Positions 16,372 to 29,600 of a stretch of DNA of 53,597 bases are shown here, one piece after another (the stretch's first letter is position 1; every line of letters begins with the position of its first letter). A program made the position numbers and the translations under genes. Source of the DNA: Actinomycetes bacterium (GTDB lineage: Bacteria > Actinomycetota > Acidimicrobiia > Acidimicrobiales > Poriferisodalaceae); assembly GCA_024228575.1 (NCBI GenBank), contig JAAETH010000509.1, positions 1-53,597 of the forward strand, given 5' to 3'. The notes below the pieces were generated by a model. It made no database searches. It was not told where the DNA came from and worked only from the letters and a program-made list of their open reading frames with translations.

Positions 16372-17019
16372 ATGGGGCTTGGCTCGGTCTTCGACCGGGC
16401 CGGTGCTCGTCGCGGAACCCCCGCCGAGTTCCTGGTCGTCGGCTTGGGAAACCCGGGTTCCGACTATCGCGGCACGCGCCACAACGTCGGAGTCGAGGTT
16501 GTCGAGATCCTTTCTCGGCGTCACGCTCGCCCCGGCACCGATGGCGAGCTGAGGTTGTCGAAACCAGAACGTGCACTGACGGCCGAGGTCGAGGTCGAAG
16601 GTCACCGTGTTGCGCTGGCGTTCCCCCAGACCTACATGAATCTCTCCGGCGAGGCGGTCTCGCCGCTCGTGAAACGTCACGGCATTGTCGACCCCCGACA
16701 GATTGTTGTGGTCCACGACGAGATCGATCTTGTGGTCGGCGGACTTCGCGTCAAGGTTGGTGGTGGCAACGCTGGTCACAACGGGCTGCGTTCGATCGAC
16801 CTGCATATCGGTTCGCGCGACTATGCGCGGGTGCGGGTCGGCGTGGGTCGTCCCACAAACTCACGGGCGGGTCGTGACCATGTGTTGAAAGTTCCCTCGA
16901 AGGCAGAGCGTAGCGAGCTCGATGTCATCGTCGAAGAGGCTGCCGACGCCGTCGAGTGCTACTTGTTGCACGGCATCGATGAGACCATGAACAGGTTCAA
17001 TCGCAGGGTGACCAAGTGA
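16372..17019 (+). CDS. pth: Peptidyl-tRNA hydrolase
   Basis: Recycles peptidyl-tRNA dropped from stalled ribosomes. Motifs: LVVGLGNPGSDYRGTRHNVG with the catalytic His and conserved Asn, FPQTYMNLSGEAV, VVHDEIDLVVGGLRVKVGG with the catalytic Asp, and GNAGHNGLRSI. There is an N-terminal extension of about 18 residues before the fold. Its stop overlaps the mfd start (GTGA). The rplY-pth pairing is widely conserved. Confidence 0.96.
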   Translation: MGLGSVFDRAGARRGTPAEFLVVGLGNPGSDYRGTRHNVGVEVVEILSRRHARPGTDGELRLSKPERALTAEVEVEGHRVALAFPQTYMNLSGEAVSPLVKRHGIVDPRQIVVVHDEIDLVVGGLRVKVGGGNAGHNGLRSIDLHIGSRDYARVRVGVGRPTNSRAGRDHVLKVPSKAERSELDVIVEEAADAVECYLLHGIDETMNRFNRRVTK

Positions 17020-20000
17020 CCGCTGCTCTTTCGGCTGTTCCCGATCTGGTCTCCAACATCGAGTCGTTGGTGAGGTTGGCTGGGCGCAGCCACGGGGTCC
17101 TTGCCGTACCCGAGAACGCTCGGGCCATCGCCATTGCAGCACTTGCCCGCAGGTCGAGCCGCTCGCCGATCGTCGTGGCGGTGCCGACAACCGCCGAGGC
17201 CGAGAGGCTGCTGAACGATCTTCGAGCATTTCTCGGCGAGCAAGAGGTTGCGTGGTTCCCGGCCTGGGAGATCCTGCCGTTCGAGCGTGTCAGCCCATCG
17301 ATAGACACGATGGGGACTCGCCTCGAGCTGATGTGGCGGCTGCGGATGCCCGACATGGGACCGCGGGTCATCGTGGCGCCGGTTCGTGCACTCGTACAGA
17401 TCAATGGCCCGGCCACCGCCGAGGTCGAACCCATCGAGATCCGACCGGGAGACCTGATCGATTCGTCCCAGCTGGTCGAGAATCTGGTCGGCATCGGATA
17501 CAGGCGCGAGTTTCAGGTTGAACATCGCGGCGAGATCGCCGTCAGGGGTGGCATCGTCGACGTGTTCGGTGCCACGGCCAGTGGTCCTGTTCGCATCGAC
17601 TTGTGGGGAGACGAGGTAGACCGTCTCACCAGCTTCTCGGTAGCCGATCAGAGGTCCATCGACGATCTCGACCGCGTTCGTCTCTTCCCCGCGCGCGAGG
17701 TCTTGCCCACCGAGGCGGTTCAGGCACGGGCCTTGTCGCTGATGTCGAGCGAGCCGTGGGGTCGCGAACAGTGGCAGCGTCTGGCCGACGGCGATCTGTT
17801 CGATGGCATGGAATCGTGGCTCCCGTGGCTGGTCGATGACGAGACCGTGTTGTTCGACCTCGTCGGCGACGATGCCCAGGTGCTGTTGATCGAACCGAGG
17901 CGCATGCGGGATCGAGCCGGCGACCTGCTGGCCGAGGAGATCGATCTGGCGAAGACCCTGGCCGGCACCTGGGGTGCAGTCGACTCATCGGGTGGTGCTG
18001 TCGAATTCCCGCGTCTGCACGTCGAGTTCGACCGTCTCTTGCAGCGCACCGAGGCCTCGGCATGGACGGTCGTGAGCGTTGCCGAAGGGCCCGACACGGT
18101 GGTGTTCGAGTCGACCGCCTGGGAGCCCATCGCAGGTGAGGCCGAGCGCACCCTTGCCCAGATGAAAGAGATTCTCATCGGCGGCGGAACCCTCGTTGTC
18201 GCTGCCGAAGGCATCGGGTCTGCGTCGAGGCTCGTCGAAACGCTAGGCGCTGAGGGAATCCAGGTCGTCCTTCGATCGGAAGCCGAACTCGATCGGTTGT
18301 CGGAGCCGGGCGGGCATGTGGTTGTTGCGCCCATCGAACGGGGTGTCATCGTGACGCCGGCAGGTCTTGGCCTCCTGGCCGAGAGTGATGTCACGGGCAG
18401 ACGGCGCACCCACCGCCGGGCTCGACCGCGCAAGCGAGGCCAGCAGGGTGCCTTCGAGGCCTTGACCGAGGGTGACTTCGTCGTTCACCATCATCATGGT
18501 GTTGCGAGGTACGCCGGCATGGTCACCCGCAAGATCATGGATGTCGAACGCGACTACCTGATCCTCGAATACAAGGGAACCGACAAGCTCTATCTGCCGT
18601 CCGACCAGATCGACCTCATCCGGCCCTACTCGGGTGGCGAGAGCCCGGCACTCTCCAAGATGGGTGGCGCCGACTTCCAGAAGGCCAAGGCGCGCGTCAA
18701 GGCAGCGGTCAGAGAGATCGCTCAGGAGCTCGTGGTTCTCTACCAGAGGCGCATCACCACCGAGGGCATTGCTTTCCCCGAACCGACCCCGTGGGAACGC
18801 GAGCTCTCCGACAGCTTCCCGTTTCAAGAGACACCCGACCAGTTGTCCGCGATCACCGATATCCAGGAAGACATGGAGGCGACGGCACCCATGGATCGCC
18901 TGGTGTGTGGCGATGTCGGCTTCGGCAAGACCGAGGTCGCCATCAGAGCCGTCTTCAAGGCGGTTCAGGCGGGCAAGCAGGCCGCAGTGCTGGTACCGAC
19001 CACCCTGCTGGCCCAGCAGCACCATCAGACCTTCGGTGATCGATTCGCCGCCTTCCCCGTTCGTGTTGAGGTCCTGTCTCGATTCCTGACGACTGCTCAG
19101 CAACGCAAGATCATCAAGGCTGTCAAGGACGGCGAGGTCGACGTCATCATCGGAACACACCGGCTTCTCAGCAGCGACATCGAGTTCCGCGATCTCGGAC
19201 TGCTGGTGGTCGACGAGGAGCAACGTTTTGGTGTCTCCCACAAGGAGCAGATCAAGAAGCTCCAAACCGACATCGATGTGTTGACCCTCACAGCGACACC
19301 CATTCCGCGAACGCTCGAGATGAGCCTCACGGGTATCCGCGACCTGTCGTTGCTGCAAACACCACCAGCCGAGCGGCAACCGATTCTGACCTACGTCGGC
19401 GAGCGCGACGAGAGGGCCATCGCCGAGGCGATCCGGCGCGAGTTGTTGCGCGAGGGCCAGGTGTTCTTCGTGCACAACCGGATTGCCGACATCGATCACG
19501 TCGCCGACGATCTGCGGTCGTTGGTGCCAGAAGCCCGAATCGTCATCGCTCACGGCCAGATGGACGAGGGCTCGCTCGAGCAGGCAGTGCTCGATTTCTG
19601 GGAGGGCGCCTATGACGTCTTGGTGTGTACGACCATCATCGAATCGGGTATCGACATGCCGTCGGTCAATACCCTGGTGGTCGATCGCGCCGATCTTCTG
19701 GGCTTGGGCCAGCTTCATCAGATCCGTGGACGGGTGGGCCGTTCGGGGCAACGTGCCTACGCGTACTTGTTCCATCCTCGCGATCGAGTCTTGACCGAAG
19801 AGGCCTACGAGCGGCTGAAGACCATCGGCGAGGCGACCGAACTGGGTTCGGGTTTCCGCATCGCCATGCGCGATCTCGAGATCCGGGGTGCAGGGAACCT
19901 GCTCGGTGCGGGTCAGTCGGGCCATATCGCAGCGGTTGGCTACGACCTGTACTGCCAGATGGTGACCGAAGCCGTCGCCGAGCTGAAGGGTGAACCGACG

Positions 20001-20471
20001 CCGGAGCCCGTCGAGATCAAGCTCGATCTGCCCATGCCTGCGTTTCTGCCGACCGACTACGTCGCTCGTGAAGAGCACAGGCTGGAGGCCTATCGCCGGC
20101 TGGCTTCGGTCACGTCGGCGGGTGAGGTCGACGACGTCGAAGCCGAGTGGCTCGATCGCTATGGCCACCTGCCAGAAGCAGCGAGGAACCTCCTCGAGTT
20201 GGGATACCTGCGGGCAGCCTGCCACCAGCGCGACATCCGCGAGGTGGGCGTTCTGCGCAACACGATCGCCAAGTTCACACCGTTGCAGCTACGGATCAGC
20301 GAGCAGACGAGGCTCAAGAGGCTGTCATCGAGGGCGGTCTACAAGGACGACGTCGACGAGGTTCACCTACCCGTCAAGGTGGGACCCGGACTGGCCGCCC
20401 AACTCGTCGAGTTCTTGAACGAGCTCCGTCCCCAAGGCGAATCTGCGGGTTCTCTGGGGAACGCAATGTAG
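17016..20471 (+). CDS. mfd: Transcription-repair coupling factor
   Basis: ATP-dependent translocase that removes stalled RNA polymerase and recruits UvrA. Order of domains: UvrB-like N-terminus (about 1-350), the RNAP-interaction domain (LTEGDFVVHHHHGVARYAGM, about 485-560), a superfamily-2 motor with Walker A GDVGFGKTEVAIRA, the Walker B box DEEQRFGV, TATPIPRTL and the TRG-type RVGRSG region, then the C-terminal UvrA-inhibitory domain. Length 1151, normal. GTG 17016 overlaps the pth stop. A 660-residue antisense frame lies inside it and is a shadow. Confidence 0.97.
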   Translation: MTAALSAVPDLVSNIESLVRLAGRSHGVLAVPENARAIAIAALARRSSRSPIVVAVPTTAEAERLLNDLRAFLGEQEVAWFPAWEILPFERVSPSIDTMGTRLELMWRLRMPDMGPRVIVAPVRALVQINGPATAEVEPIEIRPGDLIDSSQLVENLVGIGYRREFQVEHRGEIAVRGGIVDVFGATASGPVRIDLWGDEVDRLTSFSVADQRSIDDLDRVRLFPAREVLPTEAVQARALSLMSSEPWGREQWQRLADGDLFDGMESWLPWLVDDETVLFDLVGDDAQVLLIEPRRMRDRAGDLLAEEIDLAKTLAGTWGAVDSSGGAVEFPRLHVEFDRLLQRTEASAWTVVSVAEGPDTVVFESTAWEPIAGEAERTLAQMKEILIGGGTLVVAAEGIGSASRLVETLGAEGIQVVLRSEAELDRLSEPGGHVVVAPIERGVIVTPAGLGLLAESDVTGRRRTHRRARPRKRGQQGAFEALTEGDFVVHHHHGVARYAGMVTRKIMDVERDYLILEYKGTDKLYLPSDQIDLIRPYSGGESPALSKMGGADFQKAKARVKAAVREIAQELVVLYQRRITTEGIAFPEPTPWERELSDSFPFQETPDQLSAITDIQEDMEATAPMDRLVCGDVGFGKTEVAIRAVFKAVQAGKQAAVLVPTTLLAQQHHQTFGDRFAAFPVRVEVLSRFLTTAQQRKIIKAVKDGEVDVIIGTHRLLSSDIEFRDLGLLVVDEEQRFGVSHKEQIKKLQTDIDVLTLTATPIPRTLEMSLTGIRDLSLLQTPPAERQPILTYVGERDERAIAEAIRRELLREGQVFFVHNRIADIDHVADDLRSLVPEARIVIAHGQMDEGSLEQAVLDFWEGAYDVLVCTTIIESGIDMPSVNTLVVDRADLLGLGQLHQIRGRVGRSGQRAYAYLFHPRDRVLTEEAYERLKTIGEATELGSGFRIAMRDLEIRGAGNLLGAGQSGHIAAVGYDLYCQMVTEAVAELKGEPTPEPVEIKLDLPMPAFLPTDYVAREEHRLEAYRRLASVTSAGEVDDVEAEWLDRYGHLPEAARNLLELGYLRAACHQRDIREVGVLRNTIAKFTPLQLRISEQTRLKRLSSRAVYKDDVDEVHLPVKVGPGLAAQLVEFLNELRPQGESAGSLGNAM

Positions 20472-20486
20472 GTAGGCTTGTTCCTC

Positions 20487-21365
20487 GTGCCTTCGATTAG
20501 AACCTTTTTGGTCGCGTTTGTTGTGATGCTGGTTGTGGCGTCGTGTGGTGATCGCGTCAATGTTGCGGCCACCGCCGAAGGAACCGACATCACTGTCGAA
20601 CACCTTCACTCCGCTCTCGAGACCATTCCCGATTACGCCAATCTCGATGTGTCGGCGTTCGCCGCAGGCGATGAACGGGTGACAGGTGTTCTCCAGACGC
20701 TCATCGTCGTCGAGGTCATTCGCGACGATGCCGAGGATCTCGGCCTGGACACACCGGACATGGACGAGTTCAGCGCGTCGTTCATCGACTCGATTGCCGT
20801 TCTGGCCGACGGGCTGGCCGAAGGGATCGTGCCAGAGCCAGATGAGGCAGAGCGGCAGAGACAGATCGACGAGTTCGTGTCGGCTGCCATCGGGTCGGCA
20901 TCTCAACCCGTCTGTGTTTCGCACCTTCTCGTCGAGACCGAAGACGAGGCTCTTGCCGCCGCAGAACGTATTGCCGGGGGCGAGGCGTTTGCCGATGTTG
21001 CCCAAGATGTCTCGACTGGCCCAAGCGGCCCGGAGGGTGGCTTCCTCGGATGTGATGATCCCTCGGCATGGGTGCCCGCATTTGCTGAGGCATTGGTGGC
21101 GCTCGATGTCGACGAGATCTCAGATCCTGTTCAGACCGACTTCGGCTTCCACTTGATCTGGCGCCAGGACTCGGTCGAAGCCGAGGCTGACTTGGAAGCG
21201 CAGTACACCGCCCAGGCCGAACAGATGGTCGACCAGCGCCTGCTGCAGGAACGAAATACGGCGGTTGGCCTGTGGATCGATGAGCACCGGCTCGACGCCG
21301 ACGTCGAGATCGACCCGATGTTCGGCGTCTGGGATGACGGCATCATGGGCCCGCCGGCGCGCTGA
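20487..21365 (+). CDS. PpiC/SurA-type peptidyl-prolyl isomerase lipoprotein
   Basis: Probably an exported, lipid-anchored folding factor. The signal peptide FLVAFVVMLVVASC ends in a lipobox-like VASC. A SurA_N-like helical segment follows (VTGVLQTLIVVEVIRDDAEDL), then a parvulin domain (CVSHLLVETEDEA, AFADVAQDVSTGPSGPEGGFLG, FGFHLI). Start GTG 20487; TTG 20478 would add three residues. It lies between mfd and mazG, where mycobacteria have no obvious counterpart except the lipoprotein LpqU nearby, which is unrelated in my reading. Substrates are unknown. Confidence 0.85.
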   Translation: MPSIRTFLVAFVVMLVVASCGDRVNVAATAEGTDITVEHLHSALETIPDYANLDVSAFAAGDERVTGVLQTLIVVEVIRDDAEDLGLDTPDMDEFSASFIDSIAVLADGLAEGIVPEPDEAERQRQIDEFVSAAIGSASQPVCVSHLLVETEDEALAAAERIAGGEAFADVAQDVSTGPSGPEGGFLGCDDPSAWVPAFAEALVALDVDEISDPVQTDFGFHLIWRQDSVEAEADLEAQYTAQAEQMVDQRLLQERNTAVGLWIDEHRLDADVEIDPMFGVWDDGIMGPPAR

Positions 21366-21367
21366 TC

Positions 21368-24583
<3,216 letters not shown>

Positions 24584-24584
<1 letters not shown>

Positions 24585-25537
24585 TGGTCACGCAACATCC
24601 GGTCGTCGCCGAGGGCCTCACCCGGCGCTTCGACGACCTGGTTGCGGTCGATCACATCGATCTCGAGATCCAATCCGGCGAGATCTTCGGTTTTCTCGGC
24701 CCGAACGGCGCAGGCAAGAGCACTACCGTGCGCATGCTGACCACCCTGCTTCGCCCGACAGAGGGTCGCGCCGCAGTAGCCGGCTACGACGTCGTCAGCC
24801 AATCAGGAGCGGTCAGGGCATCCATCGGGGTGGCGCTGCAGGATGCGGCCATCGACCCGATCATGACCGGAACCGAACTGGTCATGCTTCAGGCGGTGCT
24901 ACACGGCATCCCTCGTTCGGTTGCCGCTGCCCGCGGCGCCGAACTTCTGGAGCGAGTTGGCCTCACCGCCGCCGCAGACCGCCGGGTTGGCACCTACTCG
25001 GGTGGCATGCGGCGCCGTCTCGACCTTGCGTTGTCGCTGGTCCACGAACCAACCGTCCTGTTTCTCGACGAACCCACAACGGGGCTCGATCCGACCAGCC
25101 GATCGGCCCTGTGGGAAGAGGTCAGGCGGTTGAACACCGAATTTGGCACGACCGTTCTGCTCACAACCCAGTACCTCGAAGAGGCCGACCAGCTTGCACA
25201 TCGCATAGCCATCATCGACGACGCCAAGATCGTTCGCGAGGGCGAACCTGCCGAACTCAAGAACGCCGTGGGCGACCCGACCCTTCGCATCGATGTGAAG
25301 CGCGAGGACCTGGCGAGAACTTCCGAGATCGTTTCGGTTTTCGGTGACGAACGTCCTGCCCGCGAGGGCAGGGTGGCGGTCGGATTGCGCGGCGGTGCTT
25401 CTCGTATGGCCGAGGTCGTCAGGTCGCTCGACGATGCCGGGATCAACATCGTCCACATGGAGCTCGACGCGCCGAGCCTCGACGACGTTTTTGCCGAAGC
25501 GACGGGGCGGCGCCTCGAAGGAGCCGTCGAGGGTTGA
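24584..25537 (+). CDS. ABC transporter ATP-binding protein (DrrA type)
   Basis: Nucleotide-binding subunit of an ABC-2 type exporter. Walker A GPNGAGKSTTVRM, the Q-loop in VALQDAAIDP, signature TYSGGMRRRLDLAL, Walker B TVLFLDEPTTGLDP and the H-loop region TTQYLEEADQLA, where Gln replaces the usual His. The C-terminal ~100 residues form the DrrA-like extension. ATG 24584 overlaps the ftsB stop by one base. Two permease genes follow directly, so the three form one exporter. The substrate (drug, lipid or other) is unknown. Confidence 0.93.
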
Positions 25538-26352
25538 GCACCACGGCGACAGTCGAGGCCACTGGTGATGCCGCCACACGCGCCGTCTTTCGGGTCGGCC
25601 CGGTGGCGGCGATGGCTCGTCGGTCGATCCGGTCGATTGTGCGGCAACCCCAGGTCTGGGTTCCGGCGATCGTCTTCCCGATGTTCTTTTCTGCCGTCAG
25701 TTCGGCAGCGTTCGACCGCACGAGGTCTCTGCCCGGATTCCCAGAGGTCGACTCGTTCCTGACGTTCATCCTGCCGGCAACAATCATCCAGGGGGTGGTG
25801 TTCGGAGCCACGGCGGTCGGAACCGATATGGCCATCGATATGGAGAACGGGTTTGCCGATCGTCTTCGTGTGGCACCGGTTGGCCGCATTGGGCTCATGC
25901 TCGGGCGTCTCGCCGGTGTCATGGTGCTGGCGATCGTCCAGACCGTCGTATTCAGCACGGTGTTCGTGGTCGCCGGTGCTTCGATCGCAGGCGGGCTGGC
26001 GTCGGTCTTCGGTCTCGTCCTGGTCTCGTGTTTGCTTGCCGGCGCCATCGGGTCGTTCGCTCTCATCGTGGCCCTGCGCACCGGCTCGGTCGAGGCGGTG
26101 AACGGCTTCTTCCCGATCCTGTTCGCGGCCCTGTTCCTTTCGTCGGCCTTCTTCCCGCCCAACCTCGCCGGCGGCTGGTTTGAGGCGGTGGCCGAGGTGA
26201 ACCCGGTGACGTGGATGATCAATCCGTCGCGTCGCCTTGTCATCACCGAGTTCTCGATGTCCGATCTGATCCAGGCGACAGCCGTCAGCTTCGGTTTCAT
26301 GGCGATGATGACCGCCGGTGCGGTTGGGGCCCTCAGAGGAACTGCAAGATGA
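25534..26352 (+). CDS. ABC-2 type permease (DrrB-like), first
   Basis: Integral membrane subunit with about six helices: one at VWVPAIVFPMFFSAV, one at FILPATIIQGVVFGATAV, and others at about 125-150, 155-180, 190-210 and near the end. The DrrB-like element MENGFADRLRVAPV lies after helix two. TTG 25534 overlaps the ATPase stop (TTGA). It ends in an ATGA overlap with the second permease. Confidence 0.88.
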   Translation: MSTTATVEATGDAATRAVFRVGPVAAMARRSIRSIVRQPQVWVPAIVFPMFFSAVSSAAFDRTRSLPGFPEVDSFLTFILPATIIQGVVFGATAVGTDMAIDMENGFADRLRVAPVGRIGLMLGRLAGVMVLAIVQTVVFSTVFVVAGASIAGGLASVFGLVLVSCLLAGAIGSFALIVALRTGSVEAVNGFFPILFAALFLSSAFFPPNLAGGWFEAVAEVNPVTWMINPSRRLVITEFSMSDLIQATAVSFGFMAMMTAGAVGALRGTAR

Positions 26353-27134
26353 CAGCGGCATCGTTCAGACCGAGCCTCGTCGCCTCGTCGATGGCCGTGT
26401 GGAGGCGCGGGCTGATCCGCACGCTGCGTATACCGGCGATCATCGTCCAGTCGTTCTTTTTCCCCGGCTTCTTCCTCGTTGTCTATGTGGGTCTCTACAA
26501 GGCCGTCACCCAGCTGCCCGGCTTCCCGACGGACAATGTGGCCAACTGGTACCTGCCCTTCATGATGATCCAGGGTGCTTCGTTCAGTGGCGTCGGTGCC
26601 GGTTTCACGACCGCTGTCGATATCGAGAACGGCTTCTTCGATCGGCTCCTGTTGATGCCAGGCAACCGCCACGCCATCACACTGGGCACGGTGGCGATGG
26701 CATTGACACGTGCCCTTGCCGTCGCTTCTGGGGTGTTCGTTCTCGGGCTGATCGCCGGAGCTCGGCCAACCGACTTCGTCGGCGTGCTCCTCACCCTGAT
26801 GGCTGTCGTTTCGGTGTCGATCATGGGTAGCTGCTTCGCCCTCGGTCTCATCTACAGGGTGAAGGACCAGAGGGTCGCACCGCTGTTCTCGATCGGCATC
26901 TTTGTGGTCTTGTTCGTGTCGACAGCACAGGTCCCTCTCGATCTCACCACCGGCTGGCTCACGACCGCCGCCAAATACAACCCGATGACACAAATTCTCG
27001 AGCTGGCCCGCACCGGTTTCATCGATCAGGGCGTCACCTGGGGCGACACGTGGCCGGGACTGGTCGCCATCGGTCTTTCCGGTGGTCTGTTGGCGGCCTT
27101 TGCGTGGCAGGGGCTCCGCCGATTTGTTCCGTGA
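26349..27134 (+). CDS. ABC-2 type permease (DrrB-like), second
   Basis: Homologous to the preceding permease: the element IENGFFDRLLLMPGN aligns with MENGFADRLRVAPVG, and the closing motif KYNPMTQILELAR matches its NPVTWMINPSR. About six membrane helices in 261 residues. The two would form a heterodimer with the ATPase. ATG 26349 overlaps the first permease stop. After it comes a 238-base gap before coxS. Confidence 0.9.
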   Translation: MTAASFRPSLVASSMAVWRRGLIRTLRIPAIIVQSFFFPGFFLVVYVGLYKAVTQLPGFPTDNVANWYLPFMMIQGASFSGVGAGFTTAVDIENGFFDRLLLMPGNRHAITLGTVAMALTRALAVASGVFVLGLIAGARPTDFVGVLLTLMAVVSVSIMGSCFALGLIYRVKDQRVAPLFSIGIFVVLFVSTAQVPLDLTTGWLTTAAKYNPMTQILELARTGFIDQGVTWGDTWPGLVAIGLSGGLLAAFAWQGLRRFVP

Positions 27135-27372
27135 GACCTCGCGGGTGCTGCTCGGCCCCGGCTTCGCCGTGAACCCCGGTCGAGCGAGTCGATGTTGTCG
27201 AGCACTGCGGCTGCGTTTCGACAACGACCCGACCGCACGCCGAATCGAGGAGGGGTAGTCATGGCTCGGACCAATCCCAATAGTGAGACACCAATTCGAG
27301 TGCCGGTTCAGCGCGTGGGTTTGACATGAGGCATGATGGCACGGCTGCAGAGCTGTCCTTCAGGGGGAACGC
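27135..27372. other. Gap between exporter and cox operon; holds one candidate 22-residue ORF
   Basis: No conserved gene recognised. A short frame 27261-27329 (MARTNPNSETPIRVPVQRVG...) is preceded by GAGGAGGGG at 27247-27255, five bases from its ATG, an unusually good ribosome-binding site. It might be a leader peptide or a chance frame. A TTGACA at 27321-27326 has no convincing -10 partner. Confidence 0.4.
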
Positions 27373-27843
27373 GTGGAGATCAACGTCAACGTCAACGGCG
27401 AGGCGACATCGGCCGATGTCGAGCCGCGGCGCCTACTGGTTCACTACCTGCGTGAGGACGTGGGTCTGACAGGAACCAACATCGGATGCGACACCTCGTC
27501 GTGTGGCGCCTGCACCGTTCACCTCGACGGCGAATCGGTGAAGTCATGCACTGTTCTGGCCGTTCAGGCCGATGGCTCCGGTGTTGTCACCATCGAGGGC
27601 CTGGCCCCGAACGAAACCGATCTCCATCCGATGCAGGAGGCCTTCCGGCAGAACCATGGGCTGCAATGCGGCTATTGCACTCCGGGCATGGTCATGGCGG
27701 CGGTCAGCCTGCTGGACGAGAACCCCAAGCCCACCGAACGCGAAGTCCGCGAGGGCCTCGAGGGCAACCTGTGCCGCTGCACCGGATACCACAACATCGT
27801 CAAGGCCGTCCTCGCCGCCAGCGGGCAGCCGGTCGAGAGCTGA
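27373..27843 (+). CDS. coxS: CO-dehydrogenase/xanthine-oxidase-family [2Fe-2S] small subunit
   Basis: Electron-transfer subunit of a molybdenum hydroxylase. The plant-type [2Fe-2S] site is [15 protein letters not shown] with a further Cys in [10 protein letters not shown]. The second cluster is in [13 protein letters not shown] and [12 protein letters not shown]. 156 residues, normal for CoxS. GTG 27373 follows AGGGGGA. It is the first gene of the cox operon; coxM follows after ten bases. Assignment to CO dehydrogenase rather than another hydroxylase rests on the accessory genes, since no large subunit is present. Confidence 0.93.
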   Translation: MEINVNVNGEATSADVEPRRLLVHYLREDVGLTGTNIGCDTSSCGACTVHLDGESVKSCTVLAVQADGSGVVTIEGLAPNETDLHPMQEAFRQNHGLQCGYCTPGMVMAAVSLLDENPKPTEREVREGLEGNLCRCTGYHNIVKAVLAASGQPVES

Positions 27844-27853
27844 GGAGGCCGAC

Positions 27854-28681
27854 ATGATTCCTGCAGCATTCGACTACTTCCGTGCAGGCTCGGCCGAAGA
27901 GGCCGTGTCGCTACTCGTCGAACATGGCGATGAGGCCAAGATCATGGCCGGTGGGCATTCACTCGTGCCGATGATGAAATTGCGTCTGGCAGTTCCGACC
28001 GTCATCGTCGACGTCGGCAGGCTGAACGGTCTTCGGTACGTACAAGATGCCGGCGATCACCTCGCCATCGGGGCGCTCACAACTCACCGCATGCTCGAAA
28101 CCGACGACCTGTTGTCACAGCAGTGTCCGATTCTTCCCGCTGTCGCCCACGTCGTCGGTGATCCGCAGGTTCGGCATCGCGGCACTCTCGGAGGAACGTT
28201 GGCTCACAGCGATCCGGCTTCCGATCTCCCCGCTGCGATTCTGGCTCTGGGCGGCACCCTCGTCGCCCAAGGTCCCGATGGCACTCGCGAGATCGCAGCC
28301 GGCGACTTCTTCACCGGCTACTTCGAATCCGCCCTCGCCGAGGACGAGATGCTTACCGAGATCCGGGTGCCCAAGTGCCCGAACGCTGGTTGGAACTATC
28401 AGAAGTTCAATCGACGGGCCCAGGACTGGGCGATCGTTGGTGTTGCAGCGATCGTGGGCGAAGGGCTGACAGGTGTCAGTCTTGTCAACATGGGATCGGT
28501 TCCGATTCGTGCCTCGGGCGTCGAGGCTGCCCTTGCAGGAGGTGCAAACGCTGCCGACGCCGCGGCCTCAGCCGTCGATGGCACCGATGCGCCGACCGAC
28601 CTGAACGCAACCCCCGAATACCGCGAACACCTGGCCCGCGTTCTCACACGTCGCGCTCTCGAGGCTGCCGGCGTTGACTGA
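27854..28681 (+). CDS. coxM: CO-dehydrogenase-type FAD-binding medium subunit
   Basis: Passes electrons from the iron-sulfur subunit to the acceptor. FAD motifs [14 protein letters not shown] and the [19 protein letters not shown] region (here [16 protein letters not shown]) are canonical, with the C-terminal CODH_FAD domain ([14 protein letters not shown]). 275 residues. ATG 27854 has a strong GAGGAGG at 27842-27848; the frame open upstream is inside coxS. The end overlaps coxD by eight bases. Confidence 0.94.
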   Translation: MIPAAFDYFRAGSAEEAVSLLVEHGDEAKIMAGGHSLVPMMKLRLAVPTVIVDVGRLNGLRYVQDAGDHLAIGALTTHRMLETDDLLSQQCPILPAVAHVVGDPQVRHRGTLGGTLAHSDPASDLPAAILALGGTLVAQGPDGTREIAAGDFFTGYFESALAEDEMLTEIRVPKCPNAGWNYQKFNRRAQDWAIVGVAAIVGEGLTGVSLVNMGSVPIRASGVEAALAGGANAADAAASAVDGTDAPTDLNATPEYREHLARVLTRRALEAAGVD

Positions 28682-29600
28682 CGCGTCCGCTTCGCAGCCG
28701 GCACTCGGTGGATCACCTGCCGAAGTTGCGGCGGTTCTCGAGGCAAACGGATATCTGGCCGACGATGGTCTCGCGACCATCATCCATCTCGCCATCGCAC
28801 TCGGGCGGCCATTGCTGCTCGAAGGTGAGGCCGGAGTTGGCAAGACCGAGGTCGCCAAGGTCCTTTCTGCCGCCGGCGGAGGTGAACTGATACGGCTTCA
28901 GTGCTACGAGGGCATCGATGCATCGCAGGCGTTGTACGAGTGGGACTACACCCGTCAGCTGCTGCATCTGCGCACCGCCGAGGCGTCGGGTGACGCGGCG
29001 GGACGGGCCGATGAGCTGGAGCACGAACTATATTCCGAGCGGTTCCTGGTCAAGAGGCCTCTGCTGCGGGCACTCGATCCCGTTGCCGGTGTTCCTCCGG
29101 TCCTGCTCATCGACGAGGTCGACCGTGCCGACGACGAATTCGAGGCCTTCCTACTCGAGGTGCTCAGCGACTACTCGGTCACGATCCCCGAACTGGGCAC
29201 CTACACCGCTTCGAAACCCCCCATCGTCATCATCACCTCGAACCGGACGCGCGACGTTCACGACGCTCTCAAGCGCCGGTGTCTGTATCACTGGGTTGAA
29301 CATCCGGATTTCGAACGCGAGACCCGCATCATCGAACTGAAGTCCACCGGCGCGTCCGCAGAGTTGGCGCGACAGGTCGCCGCCGCAGCGACGTCGATGC
29401 GCGAGCTCGGCCTGTACAAACCTCCCGGTGTTGCCGAGACGATCGACTGGGCGACCGCGCTGGCCACGCTCGGCGCCGTCGAGATCGACGAGCAGATCGT
29501 GACGGCGACGATCGGAACCGTCCTGAAGTATCGGGAGGACCAGGCCAGGGTGGCCAGCCATGGCATCGATCAACTGGTCGCTTCCCTGAAACGTGACTGA
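28674..29600 (+). CDS. coxD: MoxR-type AAA+ ATPase, CoxD-like
   Basis: AAA+ chaperone needed to build the active site in Mo-Cu CO dehydrogenases (known for CoxD). Walker A LLEGEAGVGKTEVAKV, Walker B PPVLLIDEVDRADDEFEAFL, sensor 1 IVIITSNRTRDVHDAL, and KRRCLYHWVEHPDFERE, the usual MoxR ending. 308 residues. TTG 28674 overlaps the coxM stop; the stop overlaps coxE by eight bases. It pairs functionally with the VWA protein downstream. Confidence 0.93.
   Translation: MTDASASQPALGGSPAEVAAVLEANGYLADDGLATIIHLAIALGRPLLLEGEAGVGKTEVAKVLSAAGGGELIRLQCYEGIDASQALYEWDYTRQLLHLRTAEASGDAAGRADELEHELYSERFLVKRPLLRALDPVAGVPPVLLIDEVDRADDEFEAFLLEVLSDYSVTIPELGTYTASKPPIVIITSNRTRDVHDALKRRCLYHWVEHPDFERETRIIELKSTGASAELARQVAAAATSMRELGLYKPPGVAETIDWATALATLGAVEIDEQIVTATIGTVLKYREDQARVASHGIDQLVASLKRD

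Noticed and set aside
18243-20225. 660-residue open frame antisense to mfd
   Set aside because: High-GC third-position shadow; mfd is unmistakable on the other strand and the antisense protein has no recognisable domain.
25443-27224. 593-residue minus-strand frame over the ABC permeases
   Set aside because: Composition is Arg/Thr/Pro-rich as expected for an antisense shadow; the permease helices lie on the plus strand.
27321-27326. TTGACA as the -35 box of a coxS promoter
   Set aside because: No acceptable -10 hexamer at 16-18 bases downstream.
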